From positions 61,247-125,246 of the forward strand of contig CALZUQ010000002.1 in assembly GCA_945829425.1 (NCBI GenBank): a stretch of 64,000 bases of DNA. The letters run 5' to 3'. Both the position numbers and the translations under genes were made by a program. Positions 37,397-44,672 of the stretch are shown here, piece by piece; within the stretch, counting starts at the first letter, position 1, and each line of letters opens with the position of its first letter. A model generated the notes under the pieces. That model made no database searches. It was not told the DNA's origin and saw nothing but the letters and a program-made list of their open reading frames with translations. This stretch comes from an uncultured bacterium (lineage in GTDB: Bacteria; Bacteroidota; Bacteroidia; Bacteroidales; Bacteroidaceae).

Positions 37397-37864
37397 TTAA
37401 GGTGGGTTCTATTAATTCGCTTTAGATAATATCGGCTGCACTTGGGATAACCCAAGCAAGCTTGGTTCTCCTCTCGTTTGCACGATATTTGACATATTTC
37501 CGATTTATCTCTGAGGGCAGAGTGTCAGTTTTTGAAGGTTTCTGTCCCCCGGGAAACGGGGGAACCAACGAACGAAGCAAGAGCAGAGACAAAGCTTGCT
37601 TTGGCTATGCCTTGCAAGGAGGAGGAAGACGAAGTCAACCTCGAAGGGGGTGTAAAGACCATTGACCGATGCGAGCATCGTGACTGAGAACCGACGCTCG
37701 AAGCAAGAGCAGAGACAAAGCTTGCTTTGGCTATGCCTTGCAAGGAGGAGGAAGCCGTAAGGCAATTACTGGCAGTATGCGCCAGAGAGAAACGGAAATA
37801 TGACAAAACGTCAACCCTTAATTACCGAATTATTGACGGTGGGAATTAATAGAACCCACCTTAA
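37397..37864 (+). mobile_element. MITE-like element M1 with perfect 22-bp terminal inverted repeats
   Basis: Left end TTAAGGTGGGTTCTATTAAT... (37397-37418) and right end ...ATTAATAGAACCCACCTTAA (37843-37864) are perfect 22-bp inverted repeats. No transposase gene inside. A shorter relative (198 bp) lies at 55406-55603. Internally there are two exact 56-bp direct copies starting CGAAGCAAGAGCAGAGACAA (37573-37628, 37699-37754), an internal duplication that explains its greater length. No target-site duplication is obvious. Confidence 0.8.
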
Positions 37865-38087
37865 TATTTGGTCAGAGGCATGGGGTAGCAGACATTACCC
37901 CACACAATAGACTTTTTTGTTGGTGTCAGGCTTTGAGGTCTTAGTCATTGATGCGGTGATGATAGATTGCTGCGCATTGATGCTTCAAAATTACTATTTT
38001 TTTATGAAAAGCTATGCTTTTATCTGAGAGTTTTAAGACATGTTAAGCAAAGAGCACTACTGACCTTAACTTTTATCCGCAGCTTTA

Positions 38088-38249
38088 TACATATTCCGGA
38101 GCATACCCGTTCAGCATTCCGGGCCTGCAGTCAGCAGTAAGAAGGGTAAAAACAGGCTCTTTTTGAGTCCGTTCATCCATAAAAGGACATAAAAGAAGAA
38201 GTTAAGGGCAACACCACTTTATTAGGTGGTTGAACATAACCTGTCACCT
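38088..38249 (+). repeat. Dispersed repeat R1, 3'-half copy E
   Basis: Starts TACATATTCCGGAGCATACC and runs to AACCTGTCACCT. The preceding TTTATCCGCAG (38073-38083) also exists in the 5' half of full copies, so copy E is a full copy with ~110 bp deleted internally. It joins repeat R2 copy 2 without a gap. The neighbouring 37865-38071 holds no gene. Confidence 0.8.
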
Positions 38250-38383
38250 TTCTTGTCCGCATAAAAATGGGACTTACTTGGGACTTACTTGGGAGTCACT
38301 TGGTACTTGTGCTACCCTGCGTTCTGACGAAAAATGCAAAAAACGGACGATATCCACCCACTCAAAACGGAGCATATCCGTTC
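38247..38383 (+). repeat. Dispersed repeat R2, copy 2
   Basis: 137 bp matching 29855-30002 but with one fewer GGGACTTACTT unit and a few substitutions. It ends CGGAGCATATCCGTTC next to an AAA_14 pseudogene. Confidence 0.8.
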
Positions 38384-38399
38384 CTCTCTTCAGAATTTA

Positions 38400-38652
38400 T
38401 CAGCGCGGAGCATTTTCGTTCACTGAAATATTTAAGAAGCCATGCCTACCCACTTGGCGTGCTCCGTTGAGGATGTGTGGTTTATGACATGGATTATTCT
38501 TCCTTTCCAACAATTGTCTGTAAGTGGTAGTGAAGTAAGTTTTGTTCAAAAAAGTCAATAGGCAGATGTAGGTATTAGAATCCACATCTGCCTATTTTCG
38601 TTGTATATTTATTATATGCAGAGGCTAATTCATTGTATATCTGTCTCTTCAT
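38400..38652 (-). pseudogene. Degenerate AAA_14/DUF4143 ATPase 5' end
   Basis: On the minus strand an ATG at 38652 opens MKRQIYNELASAYNKYTTKI, like the start of AAA_14 proteins. The frame breaks at a 13-bp hairpin (AATAGGCAGATGT at 38557-38569, ACATCTGCCTATT at 38584-38596), then resumes as LLERKNNPCHKPHILNGARQ-VG, the Walker A entry of this family (compare LLIRGARQVGKS at 13.9 kb). The rest of the gene is gone; repeat R2 lies where it would continue. Array 2 sits in the promoter position. Confidence 0.6.
38557..38596 (-). terminator. 13-bp hairpin inside the AAA_14 relic
   Basis: AATAGGCAGATGT (38557-38569) pairs perfectly with ACATCTGCCTATT (38584-38596) over a 14-nt loop, flanked by TTTT on the plus strand and by a T-run (TTGACTTTTTT) on the minus strand. 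It would terminate transcription in either direction and appears to be an insertion that interrupts the relic. Confidence 0.6.
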
Positions 38653-38685
38653 AATACATTGTGTATTGATTCCGGATGCAAAATT

Positions 38686-38770
38686 ACACTTTTTCGATGA
38701 TACAAACAAGAGAAAACAACACTTTTTCGACGTTACAATTTGTTAAAACCCACACTTTTTCGATGATAAG
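38686..38770 (+). repeat. Three-unit 33-bp array 2 (CACTTTTTCGA)
   Basis: CACTTTTTCGA starts at 38687, 38720 and 38753: exact 33-bp period. On the minus strand the array is followed by TAATTTTG (38684-38677), a -7-like box, and then by the AAA_14 relic. This is the same order of array, -7 box and gene as at 13680-13820. Confidence 0.85.
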
Positions 38771-38948
38771 GCTGTTATGTCTTATCGCTGAATGTCATCA
38801 ATCTTCAATTCCAATACCCTCTTTAGAGAAGAATGCCTCTACGGCATACAACGGGATTTTTTCCATCCATTGCTGGTCGGCATAGGGAAGCATGGAGCAG
38901 CGGAGAGCCTCAAAGTTACTGAAAATAAAGGGAATATGCAAGCATTTT

Positions 38949-39033
38949 ACATTTTTATGAACGTTCAACTATGAAAAAACTACATTTTTATGAACGTTCA
39001 ACCAAGGAAAAACCACATTTTTATGAACGTTCG
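38949..39033 (+). repeat. Three-unit 33-bp array 3 (ACATTTTTATGAACGTTC)
   Basis: ACATTTTTATGAACGTTC starts at 38949, 38982 and 39015: exact 33-bp period. The core differs from arrays 1, 2 and 4 but the geometry is the same. No gene adjoins it; 38771-38948 has no recognisable gene. Confidence 0.85.
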
Positions 39034-39172
39034 TGGCATTTCTTGACTACTTGACCATGTGTTGTCGCTCATCTCAAAATTTCTTCATTCAACGTTGGGG
39101 ATAATCTGCTTCAACTCCAGATATAGCGAAGTTCAACGTTACGTTTCAGGAAGCGCTGTGAGATATGAGCTT

Positions 39173-39286
39173 TTGGATAAATCTCGCTAAATAATTTATT
39201 TCTTGGCTAAATCTCTTAAATTATCGTAAGATTTAGCCGAATAATAATTTATTTCTTGGCTAAATCTCAACTTTTTCATAACTTTG
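39173..39286 (+). promoter_or_regulatory. TTGGCTAAATCTC repeats ending in a strong promoter
   Basis: TTGG(C/A)TAAATCTC occurs at 39173, 39203 and 39256, and an inverted AGATTTAGCC at ~39229. The last copy supplies TTG (39256-39258), exactly 20 bp before TAACTTTG (39279-39286), a consensus -33/-7 promoter. Transcription would begin near 39293, 18 nt before the ATG of the small gene at 39311. Repeats overlapping the -33 box suggest a repressor operator. Confidence 0.7.
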
Positions 39287-39310
39287 CGCCAAACAATAAC
39301 CGTCTGCGAG

Positions 39311-39514
39311 ATGAAATATTCAGATGGGGAGTATGAGATAGACAAAGCATACGACAAGCATGTGCAAGACCGCCTGCGTCTTTTCAAGGATGTGGAGAAG
39401 ACGACCAAAACGCTGCAAGTGGCATACGTCACCCCTCATGGACTTTATAACAACCTGCATGCACGCAAGGTGAAGAAGCAAATAACGGCCGAACATCTGT
39501 TCAGGCAAGTATAA
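39311..39514 (+). CDS. Short remnant protein resembling the C-terminus of an AAA-family ATPase
   Basis: 67 aa: MKYSDGEYEIDKAYDKHVQD through TKTLQVAYVTPHGLYNNLHA to KKQITAEHLFRQV. The last 35 residues match the closing strand and helix seen in AAA_14/DUF4143-type ATPases (pattern QVxxITxxGL...I..DLF). It keeps a good promoter and its own start but lacks P-loop and core, so it looks like an internally deleted gene. It may still be expressed. Confidence 0.4.
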   Translation: MKYSDGEYEIDKAYDKHVQDRLRLFKDVEKTTKTLQVAYVTPHGLYNNLHARKVKKQITAEHLFRQV

Positions 39515-39529
39515 ATTCTACCAATTCCT

Positions 39530-39612
39530 TGAACGTACGGCGTTAGCTCCAACGCCGTACGACCATACCACATTAGGACGTACGTCCGTGGACGCTTGGA
39601 CGTACGACCATA
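39530..39612 (+). repeat. CGTACG-centred array, four units at 22-23 bp
   Basis: CGTACG occurs at 39534, 39556, 39579 and 39601 (spacings 22, 23, 22). Flanks make larger palindromes such as GGACGTACGTCC, and GTACGGCGTT/AACGCCGTAC form a hairpin (39536-39560). The array begins just after the stop of the small remnant gene. A five-unit relative lies at 40378-40490. The following 39613-39849 contains no recognisable gene. Confidence 0.8.
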
Positions 39613-39849
39613 GCATTTCTGCCTCGGAAAGTAAAGTATTTTCGGCCTTTCAAATCACATTATTTTCAGAGGAAAATTAAACGTTATTAATATTTACACC
39701 TCATTCAGCAGGAATGCCATATACATCGGCAATGTGAGCAGCTTGTCTTTCCACACTGGCGAACCCCTTTCACCACTATGGGCTTGTGAGAGGGCGAATC
39801 CAACCATGATTGGAATGTCAATTCTATCTTCCTTATATACATACTCTTG

Positions 39850-39935
39850 CACGTTTTAATACCGAGTTTTCAGTCAAAGTCACACATTTTATACCCGACT
39901 TTTGCGGTAGAGTCACACATTTTATGGGTGACTTT
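39850..39935 (+). repeat. Three-unit 33-bp array 4 (CACATTTTATnCCnGACTTT)
   Basis: CACGTTTTAATACC, CACATTTTATACCC and CACATTTTATGGGT start at 39850, 39883 and 39916: exact 33-bp period. It ends in GACTTTCGGG as array 1 does, and the next ~85 bp are homologous to those after array 1. On the minus strand the flank reads TTAACTTTGC, a possible -7 box. No gene is recognisable in 39936-40377. Confidence 0.8.
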
Positions 39936-40377
39936 CGGGTGCAAAGTTAATATATTATCTTTAACAAACAAAGAAAAACAGAGATATTTTGGCAAAAAAA
40001 GTTGCTATGCCAAATATCAGGAATTAGTAACTGAGTCCTTACACATCGTTTTGCTTTTTGTGGGAAAAATCAGTACCCTTTGTAAGCTTTACTGCAAGGT
40101 AACGGGTAACAGGTAACGCCACACGACAGATACGTGCCTTCTGAAGCCCTTCAAACAACCATACCAGAAGGTCATTTTGAATACCTTCCGTAAAAAAATT
40201 CAAAGAGGACATCTATGGTGCGAAAGCCGTTGTCTTTACAACAAAAAAACTTGCTTCCGTATAAGACTCAATTAGGAGGCATTTAGGACTCATATAAGAC
40301 AAACAAGCGTTTTCCTGACGGCTCATGTTTCTTCCTGAAATTTTTCGTTGTGACGTGTGTAAAATCCACAAATTCTA

Positions 40378-40490
40378 TGGTCGTACGACATAAGGTGCTA
40401 TGGACGTACGTTCAAAGGGTCTATGGACGTACGGCGTTAGGGTGTCAGGACGTACGTCCTAAGGGTGCTTGGACGTACGTCCATAGAACC
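40378..40490 (+). repeat. CGTACG-centred array, five units at exactly 23 bp
   Basis: CGTACG occurs at 40382, 40405, 40428, 40451 and 40474, an exact 23-bp period. Units follow TATGGACGTACGTCCnnAGG with variation in the outer arms. There are no unique spacers, so it is not CRISPR. It is followed by several TGAACG words (40495-40568). Nothing between it and the permease gene end (40693) looks coding. Confidence 0.85.
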
Positions 40491-40692
40491 TTTGAACGGT
40501 GGTGAACAGAGAATGAACAAGAGTGAGTCAACGGCGCTTATTCTGAACGGTTTTTGAACGCCAATGAACGTGTCGGGTGCTGGGACTATCCTATAGACAA
40601 TGAGAAATATAACTATTTCGCGGCATGTGAGATGAATATGCGGGGATATTATAAATAGGTGGGGCTTGACAATATTTCTCCTCGTAAGATAT

Positions 40693-41997
40693 TCAGACGC
40701 CTTCCGTTTCTTCCTTCTTTTTTGGCAACACGAGGTTCAGTATTACGGCCACGAGAAACACGAGGGCAACGGAGTTTTGTGCGAACACCGTACGGACAAT
40801 CTCGGGGAAGATGTCGAAAATCTGCGGCACAGAGGTGAAGCCGAGGCCTATGGCGAGCGAGAGGCTCACGATGACCATGTTACGCTGTGAGAAACCACAG
40901 CGTGCCATCATTCCGAAGCTGGCGAAGACGATACTGCCGAACATCATGATAGTACAACCGCCGAGCACACATTGCGGTATGGTGGAGAGGATTACTCCAA
41001 TGACAGGCACAAAGCCGCTGAGAATGAGTATCAAGGCACCGGAGGCTATGGAGAAACGGTTGACAACCTTTGTGAGTGCGGCAAGTCCCACATTCTGCGA
41101 GAAGGACGTTATGGGAGTACATCCGAAAAGTCCCGCCAAAGAGCTTACGAAACCGTCGCAAGCCACCGAGGCACCCATCTCTTTCTTCTTCACGCTGCGC
41201 CCTAACGCTCCGGAGCATATCGCCGAGGTGTCGCCGATGGTCTCTGTTGCCGATACGAGGAAGACACATATCATGGCGAGAATGGCGTCAAGATGAAACT
41301 CCGGGGTAAAAGGCATGAAACGTGGCAGGGACACTACAGGCACGTCGTGTATGGCGTGGAAATCCACCATGCCCATAAACAACGACACAATATATCCCAC
41401 GGCAAGTCCGAAGAGGATAGAGAGGGAGCGCAGCACACCCTTTCCGAAGACAAAGGCGAGAAGGCACGTCAACAGCGTCACAGAGCCGACAAGCCAGTTG
41501 GCGCTACTGCCGAAGTCGGCGGCACCCTGTCCTCCTCCGAAGCTGTATGTCCCTATAGGCAGCAGCGAGATGCCTATCGCCGCCACCACCGTAGCCGCCA
41601 CGACATGCGGTATCAGCTTTGTCCATTTGTTTGGAAAGAGTCCGAGACACCCTTCCACTATGCCTCCGACAATCACGGCACCCATCAACGTCCCCATGCC
41701 TTGTGAAGAGGCTATTATTATAGCCAGGGAGAGGAAGGTAAACGAGATGCCCATGACGATAGGCAGGCGTGAGCCTATGCGCCACACAGGGTAAAGCTGT
41801 ATCAGTGTTCCTATGCCCGCTATCACCATGCAGTTCTGTATCAGTACTGCGCTGAGTTCTTTTTCCAGCCCTATGACGTTTGAGAGGATGATAATAGGAG
41901 TGATGTTGGCTACGAACATTGCAAGGATATGCTGAAGTCCGAAAGGCAGAGCCTTTGCCACCGGCACCCGGCCGTCGAGTTCGTAAATGCTGCTCAT
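40693..41997 (-). CDS. Xanthine/uracil permease, NCS2 family
   Basis: A 434-aa inner-membrane nucleobase transporter with about 12-14 hydrophobic segments, beginning GLQHILAMFVANITPIIILS. The family signature near the middle is TPITSFSQNVGLAALTKV, the form seen in xanthine and uric-acid carriers. Its ATG overlaps the stop of the xpt gene by 4 bp (ATGA), so uptake and salvage of xanthine are translationally coupled. Xanthine is therefore the likely substrate. Confidence 0.92.
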   Translation of the reverse strand: MSSIYELDGRVPVAKALPFGLQHILAMFVANITPIIILSNVIGLEKELSAVLIQNCMVIAGIGTLIQLYPVWRIGSRLPIVMGISFTFLSLAIIIASSQGMGTLMGAVIVGGIVEGCLGLFPNKWTKLIPHVVAATVVAAIGISLLPIGTYSFGGGQGAADFGSSANWLVGSVTLLTCLLAFVFGKGVLRSLSILFGLAVGYIVSLFMGMVDFHAIHDVPVVSLPRFMPFTPEFHLDAILAMICVFLVSATETIGDTSAICSGALGRSVKKKEMGASVACDGFVSSLAGLFGCTPITSFSQNVGLAALTKVVNRFSIASGALILILSGFVPVIGVILSTIPQCVLGGCTIMMFGSIVFASFGMMARCGFSQRNMVIVSLSLAIGLGFTSVPQIFDIFPEIVRTVFAQNSVALVFLVAVILNLVLPKKKEETEGV

Positions 41998-42611
41998 GGT
42001 TTCTGTATCTTGCGTATGACAGGTTGTTTGTATTGCTCCTTGAAATGTATTGTCTGTGTATTGTAATCCATAGAGTCCAATATGGCTATCGACTCCAGCT
42101 GGAAGCCCGCCTCACGGAGTATGCGTCCTCCCTGCTGCTGTCCTTTCTCTATGGCAATACCTATTCCTACCACTTCTCCTCCCGCCTGTTTCACGATGTC
42201 TATGAGAGCCATCGCTGCCTGACCGTCGGCGAGGAAGTCGTCGACAATCAGTACCTTGTCTGACGAGGTGAGGTAGGGCCTTGACACAAAGACGTTGTTT
42301 GACACCTTATGCGTGAACGAGTATGCTTTCGCCATGTATTTGTCGTCTGTGCTGTTAGCTGTCTGGCTCTTCTTGGCGAACACCACGGGAACGTCGTAGA
42401 GATGTCCGAGCATGGAGGCTATGGCTATTCCGCTCGCCTCAATGGTGAGTATCTTGTTCACCTCTTTGCCACGGAAGCGTCGTTTCAGTTCATAGGCTAT
42501 CTGCCTCAGTATGTCCACGTCAATCTGGTGGTTGAGGAAGTTGTCAACCTTCAAGATGTTACCTTCTTTGATAACACCGTCTTCGATGATTTTTTGTTCG
42601 AGAAAATTCAT
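41994..42611 (-). CDS. xpt: Xanthine phosphoribosyltransferase
   Basis: A 205-aa cytosolic salvage enzyme making XMP from xanthine and PRPP. It has the Xpt-type N-terminus (MNFLEQKIIEDGVIKEGNIL, then FLNHQIDV), IEASGIAIASMLGHLYDVPV and the PRPP loop VLIVDDFLADGQAA near residue 127. It lies 27 bp downstream of the DUF3108 gene and overlaps the permease gene. That short gap leaves no room for a purine riboswitch directly upstream. Confidence 0.95.
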   Translation of the reverse strand: MNFLEQKIIEDGVIKEGNILKVDNFLNHQIDVDILRQIAYELKRRFRGKEVNKILTIEASGIAIASMLGHLYDVPVVFAKKSQTANSTDDKYMAKAYSFTHKVSNNVFVSRPYLTSSDKVLIVDDFLADGQAAMALIDIVKQAGGEVVGIGIAIEKGQQQGGRILREAGFQLESIAILDSMDYNTQTIHFKEQYKQPVIRKIQKP

Positions 42612-42638
42612 GTTGTTTTTTTTAGTTATAAGTTTTTG

Positions 42639-43427
42639 TCAGTCAATGCCAGAAGAAAGGAACGCCTTTGCCGATCCGAACTTCAGGAAGAGGTCGAGGC
42701 GTATCGGTATATGACGTGTGTCGTCGGTTACGAAGAACCTCACTATTTCCTTCTCCTCGCCATCGTCGGTCTCAATGTACGCCAGTTTGAGACATGCATA
42801 TTTCTTTCCGTTCTCCGCCTTTACCTTTTCCTTTCCAAGGTATCTGAGGCGTGCCGTAGAGATGCCGTTACCATCGGCTATCGGGAAGAGTATCGTACGT
42901 CCCTCTTTCCATCCTGCCGTAGAGAAGTTCCGGGCACGCAAGAATACGGAGAGCATGTCGTAGATATTGTTTTTCGACGACTGCCGTTTCTCATGCCTCT
43001 CACCCTTCGAGGTCAGTTCGCGCATGGTGACGGTGCATCCGTTGTTGTATGTGTACAACAGCTCGTCGACATAATATCTCTTTCCCTCGCTGGCACCCTT
43101 TCTGTAGTACAATGGCACGAGCGATGTCGTGGTATAGCATAACAGCGTGTCCCTCATGCGGAAATACTTGTCTATCTTCTTGCTCGTCTGCGTGGTAAGC
43201 GCACAGCGGTAGGCTTCCTGACCGTTATATTTCTCCTGGGTTATCGCCATGGTTGCAGTACCCGCCGTAAGCCAAAGGAATTTCCAATTGAAATACAGCT
43301 TATATTCAAGCCGCTCACCCGCTTTGAAAGCAGTATTCTTCAGCGGCTGCTGCCCCCATGCCGAAACGTAACAGAGCATTGCTATCAGCCAGAAGCTGAA
43401 CCGTGGCATAAACATTGTCTTTCTCAT
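42639..43427 (-). CDS. DUF3108 family exported protein
   Basis: A 262-aa protein of unknown function with a signal peptide (about 1-26, ending AWGQ) and the family opening FKAGERLEYKLYFNWKFLWL-TAG. The rest is rich in beta strands, with VDELLYTYNNGCTVT and RKGASEGKRYYVDE. Predicted periplasmic. It is the first gene of an apparent operon with xpt and the permease (27 bp gap), though a functional link is not obvious. A long antisense frame over it is a shadow. Confidence 0.83.
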   Translation of the reverse strand: MRKTMFMPRFSFWLIAMLCYVSAWGQQPLKNTAFKAGERLEYKLYFNWKFLWLTAGTATMAITQEKYNGQEAYRCALTTQTSKKIDKYFRMRDTLLCYTTTSLVPLYYRKGASEGKRYYVDELLYTYNNGCTVTMRELTSKGERHEKRQSSKNNIYDMLSVFLRARNFSTAGWKEGRTILFPIADGNGISTARLRYLGKEKVKAENGKKYACLKLAYIETDDGEEKEIVRFFVTDDTRHIPIRLDLFLKFGSAKAFLSSGID

Positions 43428-43436
43428 TTTATAAAA

Positions 43437-43531
43437 GCTAAGTTCTTTAAGCTAAGTTCTCTAAGCAAGGTTCTAAGTTCTCTAAGCAAGGTTCTAAGTT
43501 CTCTAAGCAAGGTTCTCTAAGCTAAATTCTC
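43437..43531 (+). repeat. 21-bp minisatellite between the DUF3108 and peptidase genes
   Basis: Exact 21-bp units CTAAGTTCTCTAAGCAAGGT-T at 43452-43472, 43473-43493 and 43494-43514, with degenerate units on both sides. The right end (CTAAATTCTCG) supplies the stop codon of the peptidase gene (43522-43524, minus strand). A related word occurs in the repeats inside the LicD-GT2 gene near 51228. Confidence 0.9.
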
Positions 43532-44532
43532 GAATCTCTCTTAGCCATAACCATCACTGTGCGTAACATCATGTCGAGACGCGAGATGTAACAGAAGCCC
43601 GCCTCTTCTCCCCAAGAGTTCTTCAGAATATAATAGCGCGAGCCGTCCGGAGTATGTCCATAACCTATTATCGCCATGCAATGGTCGTCGGTTAGTATAT
43701 GTCTTTCGAAGAGTCTCTGCCGCATCTCCGTGACAGCCGTGATGTCCTTGCTCCCGTTTTCCATACGTGAGGCGAGTGAGGTCATGCAACCCTCCCAAGC
43801 CACAGGATGCCTATTCTCGAGCGAGGTGTCTATAACCGCCATGAGCGAGTCGAGAGGGACGTTATACGCCTCATGATGCTGTCTGTTGTCCGGCAGTTCC
43901 GGGGCGAACGACGAGAAATACTCATGATGACGGAACGAGGTGACGGGATGCCATTCTCCCGGCAAGGCAATGCTCTCGGCAAACAGCTGTGGAGTATATT
44001 CCATGCCGTACAGGAAGACAAGATGCGGAGCTGCCGAGAGCCTGCTGTCAAGTATTTCCGCTACTGCGGCTTGTTGCCTTTCGAGCGTTGAGCGTTGTGC
44101 TGACATGACGGCAGACGTATGGTATGCGGAGCGTGCCGCTACGGCAAGGTCGTTGCCCGAGACGATGTCAGGTCGGTAGCTGTCGTATGTCACCACGCCG
44201 TATCGTTCTATGAGCCGCATAGCCTCAGGGAGCGTGCCGCGGAGCGTTATGGTGTCGCCGCAGAGGAAAGTACGGCGCGACTGCTCCTCAATGCTTTTCC
44301 TTGCACACCACATCGGCGAGAGGTTCACGCTGTCGCCCATGGCGAGGCGGTCGCTCTCCAATGTCGCCAGCATGGCGTATATCCAGCATGCCTCTGTCCT
44401 TCCCTGGTCTTTCACAGGTGTCGTCGGTAGCATCACGTCCACAACGAAATGTTGCGGCACGCCGTACTTCTTCTGTGTGCCGTGGCATGATGTCAGTACG
44501 GCAATGGCAAGGGCGAGAAATAATATGCGCAT
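43522..44532 (-). CDS. Papain-like (C1) cysteine peptidase lipoprotein
   Basis: About 336 aa from MRILFLALAIAVLTSC, a lipoprotein signal with lipobox VLTS/C; an upstream ATG at 44613 would put 27 residues before the signal and is rejected. C1-type catalytic elements are in order: VKDQGRTEACWIYAMLATLE (oxyanion Gln and nucleophile Cys), DDHCMAIIGYG (His) and YILKNSWGEEAG (Asn). The arrangement resembles bleomycin-hydrolase-like C1B enzymes. Predicted anchored to the outer membrane or facing the periplasm. Its stop lies in a minisatellite. Confidence 0.88.
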   Translation of the reverse strand: MRILFLALAIAVLTSCHGTQKKYGVPQHFVVDVMLPTTPVKDQGRTEACWIYAMLATLESDRLAMGDSVNLSPMWCARKSIEEQSRRTFLCGDTITLRGTLPEAMRLIERYGVVTYDSYRPDIVSGNDLAVAARSAYHTSAVMSAQRSTLERQQAAVAEILDSRLSAAPHLVFLYGMEYTPQLFAESIALPGEWHPVTSFRHHEYFSSFAPELPDNRQHHEAYNVPLDSLMAVIDTSLENRHPVAWEGCMTSLASRMENGSKDITAVTEMRQRLFERHILTDDHCMAIIGYGHTPDGSRYYILKNSWGEEAGFCYISRLDMMLRTVMVMAKRDSRI

Positions 44533-44672
44533 ATACTGTCTGACCGCAAAATGAAAACAGCACACAGAGAGGATTGTTGCTTGCATGAAGCTGTCACTGT
44601 CTCTGTGTGCCATAGGTTAAATACTATAAGATGGGTTCTATAAACTCGGTATGCCATTCTCCTGCCCGTCCC

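Noticed and set aside
39530..40490. CRISPR array
   Set aside because: Short palindromic cores with no unique spacers of constant length and no cas genes nearby.
42612..42638. Purine riboswitch before xpt
   Set aside because: Only 27 bp separate xpt from the preceding gene, too short for the aptamer.
42309..43142. 277-codon plus-strand frame across xpt and DUF3108
   Set aside because: Antisense to two real genes and spans their boundary; composition artefact.
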